Both the position numbers and the translations under genes were made by a program. From the NCBI GenBank assembly GCA_944474755.1, contig OX104123.1, positions 63,109,898-63,173,897 of the forward strand: DNA of 64,000 nt. Reading direction: 5' to 3'. Under the pieces are notes generated by a model. That model was given only the letters and a program-made list of their open reading frames with translations. It ran no database searches and was not told where the DNA came from. Positions 23,577-34,912 of the stretch are shown here, piece after piece. This DNA comes from Limnoperna fortunei. Taxonomy: Eukaryota; Mollusca; Bivalvia; Mytilida; Modiolidae. Each line of letters opens with the position of its first letter. Positions within the stretch are counted from its first letter, which is position 1.

Positions 23577-25463
23577 TTGTTAGCCTACGTAAATAACTTT
23601 ATTGTTTCGAATTTTACTCAGCATTCTGATCATGCAAGTTTACATTTGGAGCTGATCGTAAAGCATTCGAATGTCAGTTCTAATGAAAATTGTGAAGAAA
23701 AACAGGGAAGTCTCGGTAGAAAAAGTTATCGATGGCAGGATCAGTACAGCGCTACATGTAAAGAACTACTGTTTGATAACATTGACCGTTTGAATTCTTT
23801 TATAAACTTGTTTACATTTAGAAACAAAGAGGATGTCAATAACTCAGTCCGGGAATTCAGTCAATTCTTAGTAAATTTATAGTCTCCCCTCTCCGAGGTG
23901 AAACCCGTTAGAGAAGATATCCGTCATGTTCAGTCTTCTACTTGTTTTTCCAATACCGTGAACAGCTTTGATAAACCGTGGTTCAACGATGAATGCAAAC
24001 GATTTCACAAAGTCTATTTGGGATCTCTTAGAATTTTTAATGCTAATAAAAGCAGGATAACCATTTAAAGCTTATAAGTGATAAAAATAAGTATAAATGT
24101 TATGAAAATAGATTAAAGCGACAATACAAACAAGAAGAAGGAAATATGCTTTCGCAGTTAAAGGTCGTTAATCCGAAATTGTTCTATCGAAAATTCTCAC
24201 GTCATAAAACGAAGGCCTCAATACAGGACTTCTTTAACCATTTTAAACGATTAGCTTCAAATCTAGATTTGAGCCAAAATAGCGTTGATTTAGATGTTAC
24301 ATATAGCGAGGAACCTATTTTTAAGGAATTGGACGTAGAGATCTCTGTTTATGAAATTGACAAAGCAATAAGGCACCACCCAAAACGGAATAAAAGTCAT
24401 GGTATTGATGGATTATTGAATGAATATTTCATCGAGTGTAAAAGTTTGTTGTTGCCTGTCTTAAGTAAATTATGTAATGAAATTTTGTCTCCATGACTTT
24501 TTCCAGCGTCATGGTCTGTTGCAATTATGATTCCAGTTCATAAAAATGGGAGATGCGTCGGATCCTAATAACTTTCGAGGTATAAGCTTGGTAAGCTGTC
24601 TAGCTAAACTGTTTACTCATGTTTAAACAGACTGATTGAATGGTCAAAGAAATATGATACTATTAGTGATGCGCAATTTGGTTTTAGATGTGGTCACTCG
24701 ACTGTCGATGCCATTTTTGCTTTATAAACCCTTATAAACAAGACTCTTGGGAAAAAAACGATTATTGTTGTTTTATTGACTATTCCAAAGCTTTCGACTA
24801 TGTTGACCGCTTAAATCTATGGTATAAACTGTCAAGACTTGGGATTCCAGGAAAGCTTCTTAAAGTAAATATACACATGTAAAAACTTGTGTTTTGGTGA
24901 AAAATGTATGTACAGATTTTTTTGAAAATAATATTGGGCTAATGCAAGGGGAAGTATTGTCACCTATTTTGTTCTCAATAAACGTAAATGATTATGAGAT
25001 GGAATTTTTAAAGAATGGTTGTAATCATGTTGAACTAAAGGACTTATCTCTATTTTTACTTATGTATGCAGATGATATGGTAATTTTTTCAGAAAGTGTA
25101 GTAGGGTTACAAGAAGTGTTAAATTCACTGTATACTTATACAAATAAGTGGAAGTTATCTGTAAAGGTGGAATAGTAAAGGACTGCGAACAGTGGTTTTT
25201 TGGAGGTACAAAGATAGAAATTGTTGACAAGTTTACATATCTTGGCGTTTTGTTAAATTTTAATGGTAAATTTAGTGTTACTCAAAAGCATATCGCTGAA
25301 CAGGGAAGAAAATGTATGTTTGCTCTTCTAAAAAATGTTACCAATTTTGCATTTAATCATACAACACTGTTGTCACTTTTTTATACGTATGTTAGCAGTG
25401 TTCTCAGTTATGGATGCGAGGTATGGGGCTTCCATAATGCCACTGACATAGAGAAGGTAAATC
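23577..25463 (+). pseudogene. Non-LTR retrotransposon ORF2, decayed (endonuclease end plus reverse transcriptase)
   Basis: In order: the last part of an APE-type endonuclease (FTQHSDHASLHLEL near 23619-23660); the linker and RT start (24146-24496, HPKRNKSHGIDGLLNEYF); PASWSVAIMIPVHKNG just after 24496 in a shifted frame; RT palm FIDYSKAFDYVDRLNLWYKL (24770-24830); GLMQGEVLSPILFSI at about 24936-24980; the catalytic box MYADDM at about 25061-25078; and FTYLGVLLNFNGKF then YTYVSSVLSYGCEVWGFH in the thumb. At least five frameshifts or stops separate these pieces. The 5' end (ORF1, most of the endonuclease) and everything beyond DIEKV at about 25463 are missing. The element class matches RTE/CR1-like families abundant in bivalves; I cannot settle the clade. 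Confidence 0.82.
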
Positions 25464-25577
25464 TAGATCCTGAAAACGTAACTAAGCCGGAAAGCGTAGG
25501 GATATGCAAAACATAGTACCAAAGGAATCGCGGTTCTGTAGATATTGATAGGAAAAAACAAAATGAAACACTAAATT

Positions 25578-25802
25578 GTATTTATATTGTATTTTATTTG
25601 AAATCAATCGATTTTGATTGGAAACCATTGGGGCAGAGAAAACATTGTCCCCTCTCCCAGACGATACGCTAGGAGGACGCCATCTTGTTTACATTGGATA
25701 CTGCAAGTAATCCTCTCAGAGGAAATATCGATATATAAATTATCTGAGAAGACGCCATTTAGGCGTTTTTATCCAATCAAAGCACTTGATATAAATAAAT
25801 TA
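25578..25802. mobile_element. MITE-like element with about 35-bp terminal inverted repeats
   Basis: The left end tttatttgaaatcaatcgat ... ttgattgg is matched in inverted form by the right end ccaatcaaagcacttgatat aaataaa. The inside is about 150 bp and non-coding. It lies just downstream of the dead reverse transcriptase. Confidence 0.55.
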
Positions 25803-26337
25803 CAGCATGAATAGATTTGTTATCTCATAAACCATAAAAGAAATAACCAGACAATAAATGGGAAAAATACTCCTCTTATCGAAACCTTCATTTGGTACAT
25901 GTGCCCCAAAGCTGTGCGATGAACCGTTTTCGGCACTTGACGCGTTTCGGTTAATCGTTTTTTTTTGTTAAAACTTTTAAACGTTTAGAGATAATATTGT
26001 AAATATATAGGATTAACATGATCAGTAGGAAAGTACCTTCAATTTAAGCAAAGGTCAAAAGGTCCTTATTGTATATGCGAAGATGTAATAAATAAAAGAA
26101 TAAATTATTGTGACTGTGTAAAATAATTGAAGAAAACTTAAGAACTACTCTTTTGTAGCATTTCTAACATCTTCACGTGAATAATAGGTGTGAGCGTAAG
26201 CATACAAATAGCACAAGGCGCTCGCTTCATCAAGTTCATAGTAACCAGGAGACGCTGAGCTGATATTGTTTTAGTTAATACATGTCTTAAACTTGTAGAT
26301 TGCATTAGTACACATAGTTTGGGATAATAAGTTACAC
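25803..26337. other. Spacer between MITE and SINE
   Basis: AT-rich non-coding sequence. I recognise no gene, repeat or RNA. Confidence 0.4.
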
Positions 26338-26598
26338 CGGGGCCTCGGTCTGTGATTGGTTAAGGTAGTTAGTCATTTACTTTTGATCATGTGTCAGTCA
26401 ACACTGAGGAAGCGATCTTTACTGCGGGTAAGGTTATCCCCGACTCTTACCTTAATTGACAAGGACTGTCAATTGTCCTGCCTATGGTCGGAGTTTTCTT
26501 ACCTTCCCCAAAGGAAAGTAATAAAAAACTGGACGTAATGATATAGCTGCACATTTAATGAAAGTGGCGTTAAACCCAATTAAAACAAACTAAACAAA
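26338..26598 (+). mobile_element. tRNA-derived SINE, family A, diverged copy
   Basis: It has the same layout as the copy at 18426: a head ggggcctcggtctgtgattg gttaagg, the body ttaattgacaaggactg, and the tail aaaactggacg ... atgatatagctg ... agtggcgttaaac. The A and B boxes are mutated (the B region reads gaagcgatctttac), so it is probably silent. No clear target duplication. Confidence 0.75.
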
Positions 26599-29548
26599 CA
26601 ATAAGACATGCAAAAATGATTTGTCCCATAACAGTTCCTCTTTGTGTTTGTTGATATTAGTCACGAATTTCTCTTATGGCTGCAATATTCATTTCGTTAA
26701 ATGCATATTGGAATGCTATACATATATTATTCCATTGAATGAAAACTACATGATGTAGTCCCGGATCGCACACAAAACGACGAAACATGCTGTAACCTAC
26801 GAACGTGTTGGCCTACTGCCGCTCACTCATCATTTACATTGAGTACCAGCTGAAGGATACCATTATGTTTTTAAAGAATCGGAGGAACAAGATTATTGTT
26901 ATCATCCTCTATATCAATAAAATCATTTACATTGTAGAGCTCCAATGAGGAGACTTGTTACAAAAACAAGGATAAGAACTATAAATTGAAGATGTCCAAT
27001 GAGGTGACTTGTCACCAAAGATCCATAAAGATAGTTGATGTTTATAATAAGTATATATTAATTTTACTCTTATAAATATTTAATGTCCACACTCTTGCTT
27101 ATGGTGAAAATTTTTTATTTTACCGTCGCCTTTTTTGTATCTGTACTCCGGTTCCTTGTCAATCAAACGTAAATGCTTATTGAAATACTTCGTTTCCAGT
27201 TTTATGCAGGAATGTTACGATGCTTTCAATATAATATTTTTCCCTGGTTTGGAGAACATTCCCAGTTATAACTTCTGCCAAACACTAACAATCTCCTGAC
27301 ATTCAATGCAGGACTGCATTTGTGTTTTTAAACAAAGACAGATGTATGTAAACAAGGACATGATATCTTTTATTATTATATACCTATTGATATACATTAA
27401 ATATCGTTTTACATAAAATGTAGAGCGATTGTTGGCGAGGCTTATTGCTTGCGATATTTCTAATGACGCAACCAAAGGTCTGGCAGTAGTGATTTTGTTG
27501 ACAGCATGAATCATTTATCTGGAGATTTCAAGAATATAATTAAGTACTAGAATTTCTTGAAATCATGGACAGATGGTGGAAAAAAGCCTCTGACTGCAGT
27601 TGTATCTTTATTTTAGTTATATTTTAGCGTCGAGTTCTTCTCCTTTTCTTTTGATGAAAAAAGCTCTACACTATCTAGATCATTAAGAATTTAAATATTT
27701 TGTGGGTATGAGAGAAACGAATGAGACTTGATTAGATGTAACTCGAATCTGGCGTAGTAAATTTTATAACGTTGGTATCTTGAGTCTTTCTTTGACTCTA
27801 ACATGATTTGTCTGTCACTATTTAAGGTATCCGACCCATAATTGACCACGTGATCATATTTGGTGTCCCGGATGTCCATTGTTTGTCAATGGAGCAGACC
27901 TCGGTAATGTTCGGCAAAACTGTTAACATTGACTCAAAGTAAAACAATATATTTAATTTGTATCATTAATTACTAATATATTGATTAAATAAAGCTGCAT
28001 GTCTTGGTCTAAAAATAAAATTAAACGGTGACGTCAATTATGGGTAGGATACCTTAAAGCAGACTTGCGTTTTGTCCAATTAGTACTCATAACTGGTAGT
28101 CAAATGAATCATATTACTACCAAAATATTTCACGAAAAAAACATAAAACACTATTAAACATGTAGTAACTCATCTTGCTAAACAGTGATTGTTTTTTAAT
28201 TCATATCACGTACAAGAAACGTCTCTTCAAATCCTTTCCGCTTTTCAGACATGTTTACGTACCTTTCATTAGGAAGCGGGCAAGTAATGTATTCGATATA
28301 GAGAAATTTGTCCTTAACAGATTTAGTATGAAACCGTTTTTATACGAAACAAATCACAATATTAAGAGCTCCAACTTCTGGGAATGTGTCGCAGTAAGTA
28401 CTTACGACGAACGATTCCTTAATTCATGTGTGTAAACTGTTCTATAAATAGTCTACAAAGTATCTACAATCAATAACAACAAATTTGATTTATTGAAATA
28501 TAACACCTGGTTTCGAATGCTTGTAACAAGTCATGTGACATAATTTCAAAAAGAGTTATATGATGTAGAATGTATTTCATTATCTTTGTTGGGGAGAACC
28601 ACATTTAATATATACAAATCTTTGATTTTATCTATCTACTTCATATTTAATTTTTTTAACAAACACACTTCCTGTCGAATCCGAGTTACTTTTAATGAAA
28701 ACAATGTATTTAAAAAGAGTGCACTTTTCCGCATATTAGGGACAAATGACAAACGGAAAAATTATTCATTTTAGTCGGAAAATACTGACCTAACAAAGCG
28801 AAAAGCGTAAAAAGCGTCGAGTACTCCCTTGATCTTTAATAGAAGGTATGATATGAAGTGTATAACTCAGAATAAGTGTTCAGCATTTGTACTAAATATT
28901 AAATTGTAAATAGATTCAAAAATACAAGACATGCATAAAAGAAAAACAGGACACAAGTAAAATAATGTACAAGATACAAAGAAAGAAATATACAATGTCA
29001 TATAATTTTTTTTAATTACGTACAATATTTTAACCTTTTGTAATTCTACAAAACAACAGAAATAAAAATAAAAAAAATCATATAGCGCATTCAATAATTA
29101 TTACACTGGTATTTAAGTGTTACATAAATTGTTATTTCAACAAGTAATAACGCACTAATTCATATCGTCAAACATTATGATATATTTTACCTTTGGTCAT
29201 GAATACAAGAAATCTCTGTTAAACAACCTCGTTGTATTTTAGATAATGTCAGTATTTGCAGTATTTGTTAGTGTCAAGGTATCAGTGGATTGTCGGAAAA
29301 TGTATATGCCAACTTGTGACATCTGGATTCCAGGTTTTTCTAATTATTTTTGTATTTAACTTTTGTAGTTCTTTTTACTACAGCCAAACAATTTGAGATA
29401 CTATCAGGAGATGAATAAATACATCCCATATCTATATTTTAAAAATTGCATAAAAATTCCTGACAAAAAACGCCAGTTTCCTGTGTTAAATTTCAAATAG
29501 AATAGATAATTAAATCTTTTTATTATTAAAAATACAACTATATCCTAA
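26599..29548. other. Long non-coding stretch upstream (3' side) of the GPCR gene
   Basis: Apart from the MITE at 27822-28057, I see no gene with recognisable protein. Short open frames at 27266-27514, 28175-28435 and 28867-29094 lack motifs and codon structure. The tracts at about 26940 and 27000 (ccaatgaggagacttgt, ccaatgaggtgacttgt) form a small direct repeat. Confidence 0.4.
27822..28057. mobile_element. MITE flanked by TTAA, about 228 bp
   Basis: TTAA at 27822-27825 and 28054-28057 flank inverted ends of about 21 bp: GGTATCCGACCCATAATTGA at the left and tcaattatgggtaggatacc at the right, with one mismatch. TTAA target duplications are characteristic of piggyBac-type elements, so a piggyBac-related MITE is possible. 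The termini do not start with the classic CCC/CCY of that group, so the assignment is tentative. No coding capacity. Confidence 0.65.
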
Positions 29549-30598
29549 TTATTGACACATGAGACAAAATACTCTCGATAATAAACTCAATAATGTCTTT
29601 CGAATCGGCTGGACAGAGATTGAGCATACCACAGAATGAATAAAAGAGTAAACACATAATAATAACATTGCAAGCCAATACAAATCGGCCCTTCTATCAA
29701 TATGAAAGATAAATAATACTAATATTACAACAGAAGACAAAGAAACTACAAGATGGTATATAATATTAATACATACAATCCTCAGAGCGTTCACCTTCAC
29801 TCTCATATTTCCCTGAACAGAAGGGGATGGGTAATAACTTCTGTGCACATCTAACTGTTCGTCGGTTCTTAAGTTTACCATCGTTATATTAACAGTTCTA
29901 CAGTTTTGTGGTATACTGTTTCTGTGTGCACTAGACGATCCAACAGGTCTTAAATTATTCATTGTAATTCCAACAGATCTACAGTTATTTCGTACATTTA
30001 AATATGCCTTTAAACAGAATGGTATATTGACGAAAAACCCCAAAATAATTATAACAGTTATTATAATGACACTCACCACCATTGGTTCCGTTCTGTACAG
30101 TTGGTCAGTGCTGCAAGGAACATTTCTCCATTGAATGTACGTTACTGTTGAGCAGAAAACATACGTGATAACAACAGCAATAAATACGATCTTTTCAAAT
30201 CTTTTTCTTCTCTTTAACATTACTGATGGCGGCAAAGAAGCGGTCATGTTATACCTGTCGATAGATACTGCTGTTGATTGTACCAGACACGTTGCAGAAC
30301 CAGAAACACCAGCAATGCGTGAAACAACACACACAAGTGGTACTGTTTCTTCATTTAAGATAGCTTCTGATTTCAAGAATAATCCAACGGCAATAGTTGT
30401 ATTCATCAAATAAGCAATCAACATAAGTCTACATAATAAATTCGATCTACAAGTTTTATTTGTTACACAAATGACAATAAGCACTAAATTCGCAAAAAAA
30501 CTCAAGGCTGAGATAACAATTGACATATAGATAAATGATGTAAGATTGAGATCATCCCAAGATAAAATTGAACTATTCACATTTTTTAAACGATTCAT
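29549..30598 (-). CDS. Orphan class A (rhodopsin-like) GPCR, intronless
   Basis: A 349-residue protein with seven hydrophobic segments at roughly 22-45, 54-75, 88-112, 136-157, 172-200, 268-298 and 305-328. Class A landmarks are N37 in TM1 (FFANLVL), Cys90 and Cys162 as the likely TM3-ECL2 disulfide, and the DRY motif at 114-116 (SIDRYNMT). N8 and N18 sit in N-glycosylation sequons in the short extracellular N-terminus. TM6 lacks the usual CWxP and TM7 lacks NPxxY (HSVVCSISVQPIRK instead). Intracellular loop 3 holds two copies of a module of about 28 residues (NCRSVGITMNNLRPV at 205-219 and NCRTVNITMVNLRTD at 232-246). It should act at the plasma membrane; ligand and G protein are unknown. 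The frame is intact with no intron, so it is probably a lineage-specific receptor. Confidence 0.82.
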   Translation of the reverse strand: MNRLKNVNSSILSWDDLNLTSFIYMSIVISALSFFANLVLIVICVTNKTCRSNLLCRLMLIAYLMNTTIAVGLFLKSEAILNEETVPLVCVVSRIAGVSGSATCLVQSTAVSIDRYNMTASLPPSVMLKRRKRFEKIVFIAVVITYVFCSTVTYIQWRNVPCSTDQLYRTEPMVVSVIIITVIIILGFFVNIPFCLKAYLNVRNNCRSVGITMNNLRPVGSSSAHRNSIPQNCRTVNITMVNLRTDEQLDVHRSYYPSPSVQGNMRVKVNALRIVCINIIYHLVVSLSSVVILVLFIFHIDRRADLYWLAMLLLCVYSFIHSVVCSISVQPIRKTLLSLLSRVFCLMCQ

Positions 30599-31221
30599 TT
30601 TTGCAAGTTGATTTCAATTTTTGTTCTTTTGAACGTTTGGTATGTAGTTTTTAATCTAAAAAATTTGCTCGTACATAGCGCTCGTCTAAATTACTCTAAC
30701 GAAATTGATCCTTTGCGCTTAAAATAATTAATTAGATGTGCTGTCTTTTCAACAGAACTATCATTTTTATTTGAGTCTTCCACGTCATTTCACATAAACC
30801 AATCCAAAAGATGTAGCATAAATACATGAGATAAATCAATGTAACCAAAGATCAAAAAGGTTTCTGTAAAAAGATATTTGTAATTTGATAATTTACATTT
30901 AATCTGTAATTATTTTATAGCCTTTCAGAAACACAAAAGTTTAAATGTACATAAAGATGTAAGGAGTTCAAGTCGTTAGTCATTTGTGCATTTATAACTG
31001 AAACGTGTTTTCCGAAATAAACCATGTAGCCATGAGTGCAAGCAATGAGATTTTGTTTATCGCTTTGCAGGTTTTAGCTGTCTATTTTGTGAACGAAAAT
31101 GTAAACTAATCATTTGAACAAATCATTTTTTTGTTAATTTTACATATAATGAATTCGAGTTTTCTTATCGACATGCACCAAAATACTACATGTTATTTGA
31201 TTTTTTTGTTTCTTTTGAGTA

Positions 31222-31300
31222 CTGTTTAACGCCACTTTAAGCAATTGTTCAGTTGTGTCATGGCGTTTTCTATTAGGAGAGGAAGCCAGAAAACGTTGAG
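31222..31300 (-). mobile_element. SINE family A 3' remnant
   Basis: Read on plus, tactgtttaacgccacttta agcaattgttcag ... catggcg ... gaggaagcc is the reverse complement of the family A tail, including the hairpin stem acgcc/ggcg. The rest of the element is missing. Confidence 0.65.
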
Positions 31301-32028
31301 TGAATTTGACATTGTTGTAATCGGAATATATAGCACAAAAGACAGTTCCACTTGAAAATGCTCCGATGGATGGTTTCGTCGTTGGAGAGTGAATCGAAAA
31401 CAGATACCATATGGTAAACCGAAAATAAATAAACAGCTAACAGTGCAGTAAATATCCGCTGCAGAATGTTCAAGAGAACAATATTTGAGAGAATGATATC
31501 GTGCAAATATCAGGTCATAACAATAAGTTTTTCATTGACACCAGCAAACACGTTCCCGTCTTTTGTATGAATTCCAAGTCGTCGTTGACAATTGAGGACT
31601 GTCTTGGCTAATAGTCGCATCCAGCCAGACTGCTGAATCAGAATCCAACCCTGCAGAAGCCACTATTATTGTTTCCGAAATGCAGAGTTCAGCCATAGTA
31701 GTTTATAACGATATAAAACGATATATACCGGTGATATTGCCTTCTACTTGCTCCACAAATCGCGTCAAGTTACATAATGATCTGGACCTCCTAGACAATA
31801 TTCCTCTGCTACCATGAAAAAAACTAAATGGGGAGCAGGAGTCTTCAATGGTAATAAAATATAAAATAATATGTCCACATCTTTCTGAAATCTGTTGTTT
31901 TTTCCACATTTTACCCAAAGAATGGTATGAATTGACATACATATAAAAATCAAAACATCACCATTCCTCAAACTAGTGTGTATCTACTCAAACTAATCAT
32001 ACTTTACTCCATGACAATATTTATAGGT

Positions 32029-32143
32029 TATTTACTTTTTTGAAACGAGATGCGTTTTCTCGTTCATATCTGATCGAAGGGCGACAGTCCTGAGATAAGA
32101 TGACGAGAAAATGCATCGAGTTTCATAAAACGTAAATAATCTG
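32029..32143. repeat. Inverted repeat, about 42-bp arms
   Basis: The left arm ttatttacttttttgaaacg agatgcgttttctcgt pairs with the right arm gacgagaaaatgcatcgagt ttcataaaacgtaaataa, leaving a loop of about 26 bases. No coding content. Confidence 0.7.
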
Positions 32144-32409
32144 TTTTGTAACATTGTGACGTCACAGTGTTACTTAACGACGTCTTGACAGCGAGCTGAG
32201 ATGGGCCCATCTTAAGCTAGTAGAGTGAGATGGAATAATATCGCACACAACGATCAACGGAAAATACTGCAAAATAGCGATAATATAGATTTTGACAAAA
32301 AATTACTACAAATAACAACGTAAAAAAACACGTGACGTAATACACTTCTTATGGAATTTTATGTGGAGGGTCTCGACCGGGAATGAAGTAAATATTAAAA
32401 ACACAATTA

Positions 32410-32582
32410 TTACAGAATTATCAGGAATAAACGCTTATTTTCGGTAATTGATGGATGTATGAACGAGGTCGACTCACTCACAAACTTATCATAAACGGCT
32501 TTCGACCGTTTATTTGTTTGTGAGTGAGTCGACCTCGTTCATACATTTATCAATTACCGAAAATAAGCGTTTAATCCTATAA
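32410..32582. mobile_element. Long near-perfect foldback element
   Basis: The arms are 32410-32484 and 32511-32582. The inner part is almost exact: gaacgaggtcgactcactca then caaac, against gtttg tgagtgagtcgacctcgttc. The centre, aaacggctttcgaccgttt, makes a second small hairpin. It is a foldback/MITE-like element without coding capacity. Confidence 0.8.
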
Positions 32583-33569
32583 TGAATACCTGGCTTTTAT
32601 ACACGATAGTGTAACAGATGAATTAATCAACTTTACACGTAAAATGCGTGGGTTTTTTTACAATAATACTTACTTAAAACAAAAAAAACTACAAAAAAGT
32701 TATATTTCATATATGCGTTTCTGGTATTGCAGTGTAGCTATGTTATCAAATTATGGAATAAATAAAGAAGTTTATTCAAAGAGTCATTGCATAGCTATCA
32801 ATTATTACTAATAACAGAAATATACAATACCAAATAAGCTACAAAGCTATCCCAGAATGAAAGTGTCACTAAGCATCATCTCTATGAATACAAGCCAATC
32901 TGCATATTGTCTCAACATTTCGTTTACCACGATGACATACAGTTCTCTTTTCTTACAGCGTATTGTCATTAGCATCCTCATCCTAAAGTTAAGCTAAGTC
33001 AAAACACTAAACATATACAATATATCAGACTTTTAAGACACTGTTTCATCCAAAAACTGCAGTAATTTTTCCCTTCAATTCCACTTCAATAACCAAAGTT
33101 TTGTAAATATTGTTTCTACAATCATTTCTTGAAATTGATTATTTTTACATTGAAACTCGTAAGCATCAAGATAAACAATATGTTACGAGTAATAAGTACT
33201 GAAGAGCCATCTTTACTTTTATGATTAATAATTATAAAAGCTAAATCAGTGCGATCGCGAGAAGCCTGGAGCTCGGATATAGTTGAACTAAGCTATCAGT
33301 CGATAAAAAAATAATTCTGTAGTAAAAGGACTATAAATACCGCTGTCTGCTGATGCTAAACTAGATAAAGTAAAAGTGGCATTCATTCTCAAACTGGAAA
33401 AATGTACTTTCATCTCTATCCAACTAGCGTATAACTCAGATTCTTGCTGATTTTTTAAACGATGGCGCAGGAAAAGTTCTAAAGGAATGTTTTTGTTGTA
33501 ACTATTTGCAACAATTGAAACAAAACCAAATACTTGAAAGAATCACGCGATATTCTTATTATTTATTGA

Positions 33570-33838
33570 TTGTTTGTTTGTTTGAATGGTGTTTTAACGC
33601 CACTTTCATCAATTTTTCAGCTATTTCATGGCGTCCAGATTTTATTGGGGGAGGAAGCCGGAGTACCCGGAGAGAACCCCCGACCTGCGGTAGGAAAACT
33701 GGCAATCCTTGTCAATTCAGATTGGAGTCGAGTACACTCTGCCTGCAGTGAGAATCGAACCCGCAATCTCAGTGTTGACAGACCACGTGATCAATAGTAA
33801 ACGAACTACCTTGACCACTCGGCCACCAAGGCCCCTAG
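33570..33838 (-). mobile_element. tRNA-derived SINE, family A, full length
   Basis: This is the reverse complement of the family A layout. On plus it shows the hairpin acgcc ... ggcgt (33597-33634), then gaggaagccggagtacccgg, gattggagtcgagtacactc, B box gaatcgaacc at about 33752 and A-box region cactcggccacc near 33820. A 10-bp direct repeat tatttattga at 33560-33569 and 33839-33848 is the target-site duplication. Open frames over it are fortuitous. Confidence 0.88.
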
Positions 33839-34020
33839 TATTTATTGACAAAGTTTAAATACATATATACAAGACTAAAAGATCATGCAACGATACAAAT
33901 GACATTGTTTCTTGTCAAAACTATAGACACAGACTGACCAATGAATGGCCTTAGTCATTGAGTTTTAATATAAATAATTGACGTAAACAAATCATAACAT
34001 ATTGATTTTGATTATTTTCA

Positions 34021-34400
34021 CTCCAACTGAACCCAAAACTTCTAGATATATTGCTTCCCCGTCGGCCACCCGCGGACGCGCTGTTACTTGGCTTTGCTCA
34101 AATATTCCACCAAGATGTAATCAAAATTACCAAGGTGACAAATTCATTACGCCAGACTAGCGTTTCGTCTATCCAAGACTCATCAGTGACGTTTAACTCT
34201 AAAATGTTTCATATTTTTTCATCGGGAGATGGAATAATATAAATTCACTCGGATCGTGTAAATACACAATACATGCTGTTTAAAATATTATATAAAGGGT
34301 CTTAAGAAAGCTACCAAACAAGTACACGTATTTAGTATCGGATCGACAAATATTTTTTAACTCCAACTGAACCCAAATCTTCTATATATATTGCTTCCCT
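34021..34400 (-). mobile_element. Retrozyme-like element: 340-bp period with a hammerhead ribozyme
   Basis: A 40-bp segment (ctccaactgaacccaaaact tctagatatattgcttccc) occurs at 34021-34060 and again at 34361-34400 in the same direction, so one full monomer of about 340 bp plus a short overlap is present. Between the two copies lies a complete hammerhead ribozyme on the minus strand (34192-34149). Non-coding tandem monomers with type I hammerheads are the hallmark of animal retrozymes and of Penelope pseudo-LTRs, which move as RNA, sometimes as circles. This copy has no coding capacity. Whether it derives from a retrozyme or a PLE repeat cannot be decided from sequence alone. A minus-strand transcript is required for activity. 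Confidence 0.7.
34149..34192 (-). ncRNA. Hammerhead ribozyme, type I
   Basis: On the minus strand all core elements are present in order. Stem I 5' strand is ACGTCA, then CTGATGA (34186-34180), stem II GTCT-TGGAT-AGAC, then GAAA (34166-34163), stem III AC-GCTA-GT and the cleavage triplet GTC, followed by stem I 3' strand TGGCGT. Stem I pairs over six positions with one G-U. Stem III has only two pairs, as in the minimal hammerheads of animal retroelements, which often work better as dimers. Cleavage is predicted after plus position 34155, between 34155 and 34154 on the minus strand. Confidence 0.85.
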
Positions 34401-34479
34401 TTATAAATATATAATATATCTATCCACCAGATTTCTGAACCATCAAAAATACAGGGTTAATATTTAATATGTATATATA

Positions 34480-34760
34480 CGTCGACAAATTAAGCCCAAT
34501 ACTGTTAGAATTAGACTTCTAACACTGTCAAATGTTTTCTTACCCTCAGAGGAATTTGAACTCATACTGTTGTGACACTGTGGCACAGATTCGCCTGCAC
34601 TATGTCAAGCGGTCTGGACCCCTTGTTCAAATCCGCTATATAAAAAAAACATTAGCTTCATTAACCGGGGTGAATCGTAGACATAGACATATTACATGTG
34701 TACTAGCGGGTGACGATGGAATTTTCGTAACCAATACGTATTAATCTGACAGTATTTAAA
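34480..34760 (-). mobile_element. tRNA-derived SINE, family B (copy 1)
   Basis: On plus: cgtcgacaaattaagcccaa, then gaatttgaactc (B box complement), gcctgcactatgtcaagcgg, then caaatccgct (A-box side), then tgacgatggaattttcgtaa ccaatacgtatt. The tRNA-like part is mutated relative to the copy at 39589. Together with the next copy it forms a tandem duplication with a period of about 433 bp. Confidence 0.65.
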
Positions 34761-34912
34761 TTCAGCATTTTTTTATATATAATATAGGATGACTAAGTTA
34801 CTCGTCATACAGTCACAGTAAGTAACTTATATACAAACGCCTAAGTATTGTGACAACTATAATATGTCTATCCAGCGGATTTAAATAAATACAGGGTTAA
34901 TATCTTATACAT

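Larger units (their letters stand above)
30599..33569. other. Region upstream of the GPCR start, non-coding
   Basis: I recognise no protein-coding exon. The stretch holds a SINE remnant (31222-31300), a hairpin (32029-32143) and a long foldback (32410-32582), listed separately. Short frames at 31273-31506 and 31703-31971 show no domain. Confidence 0.4.
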
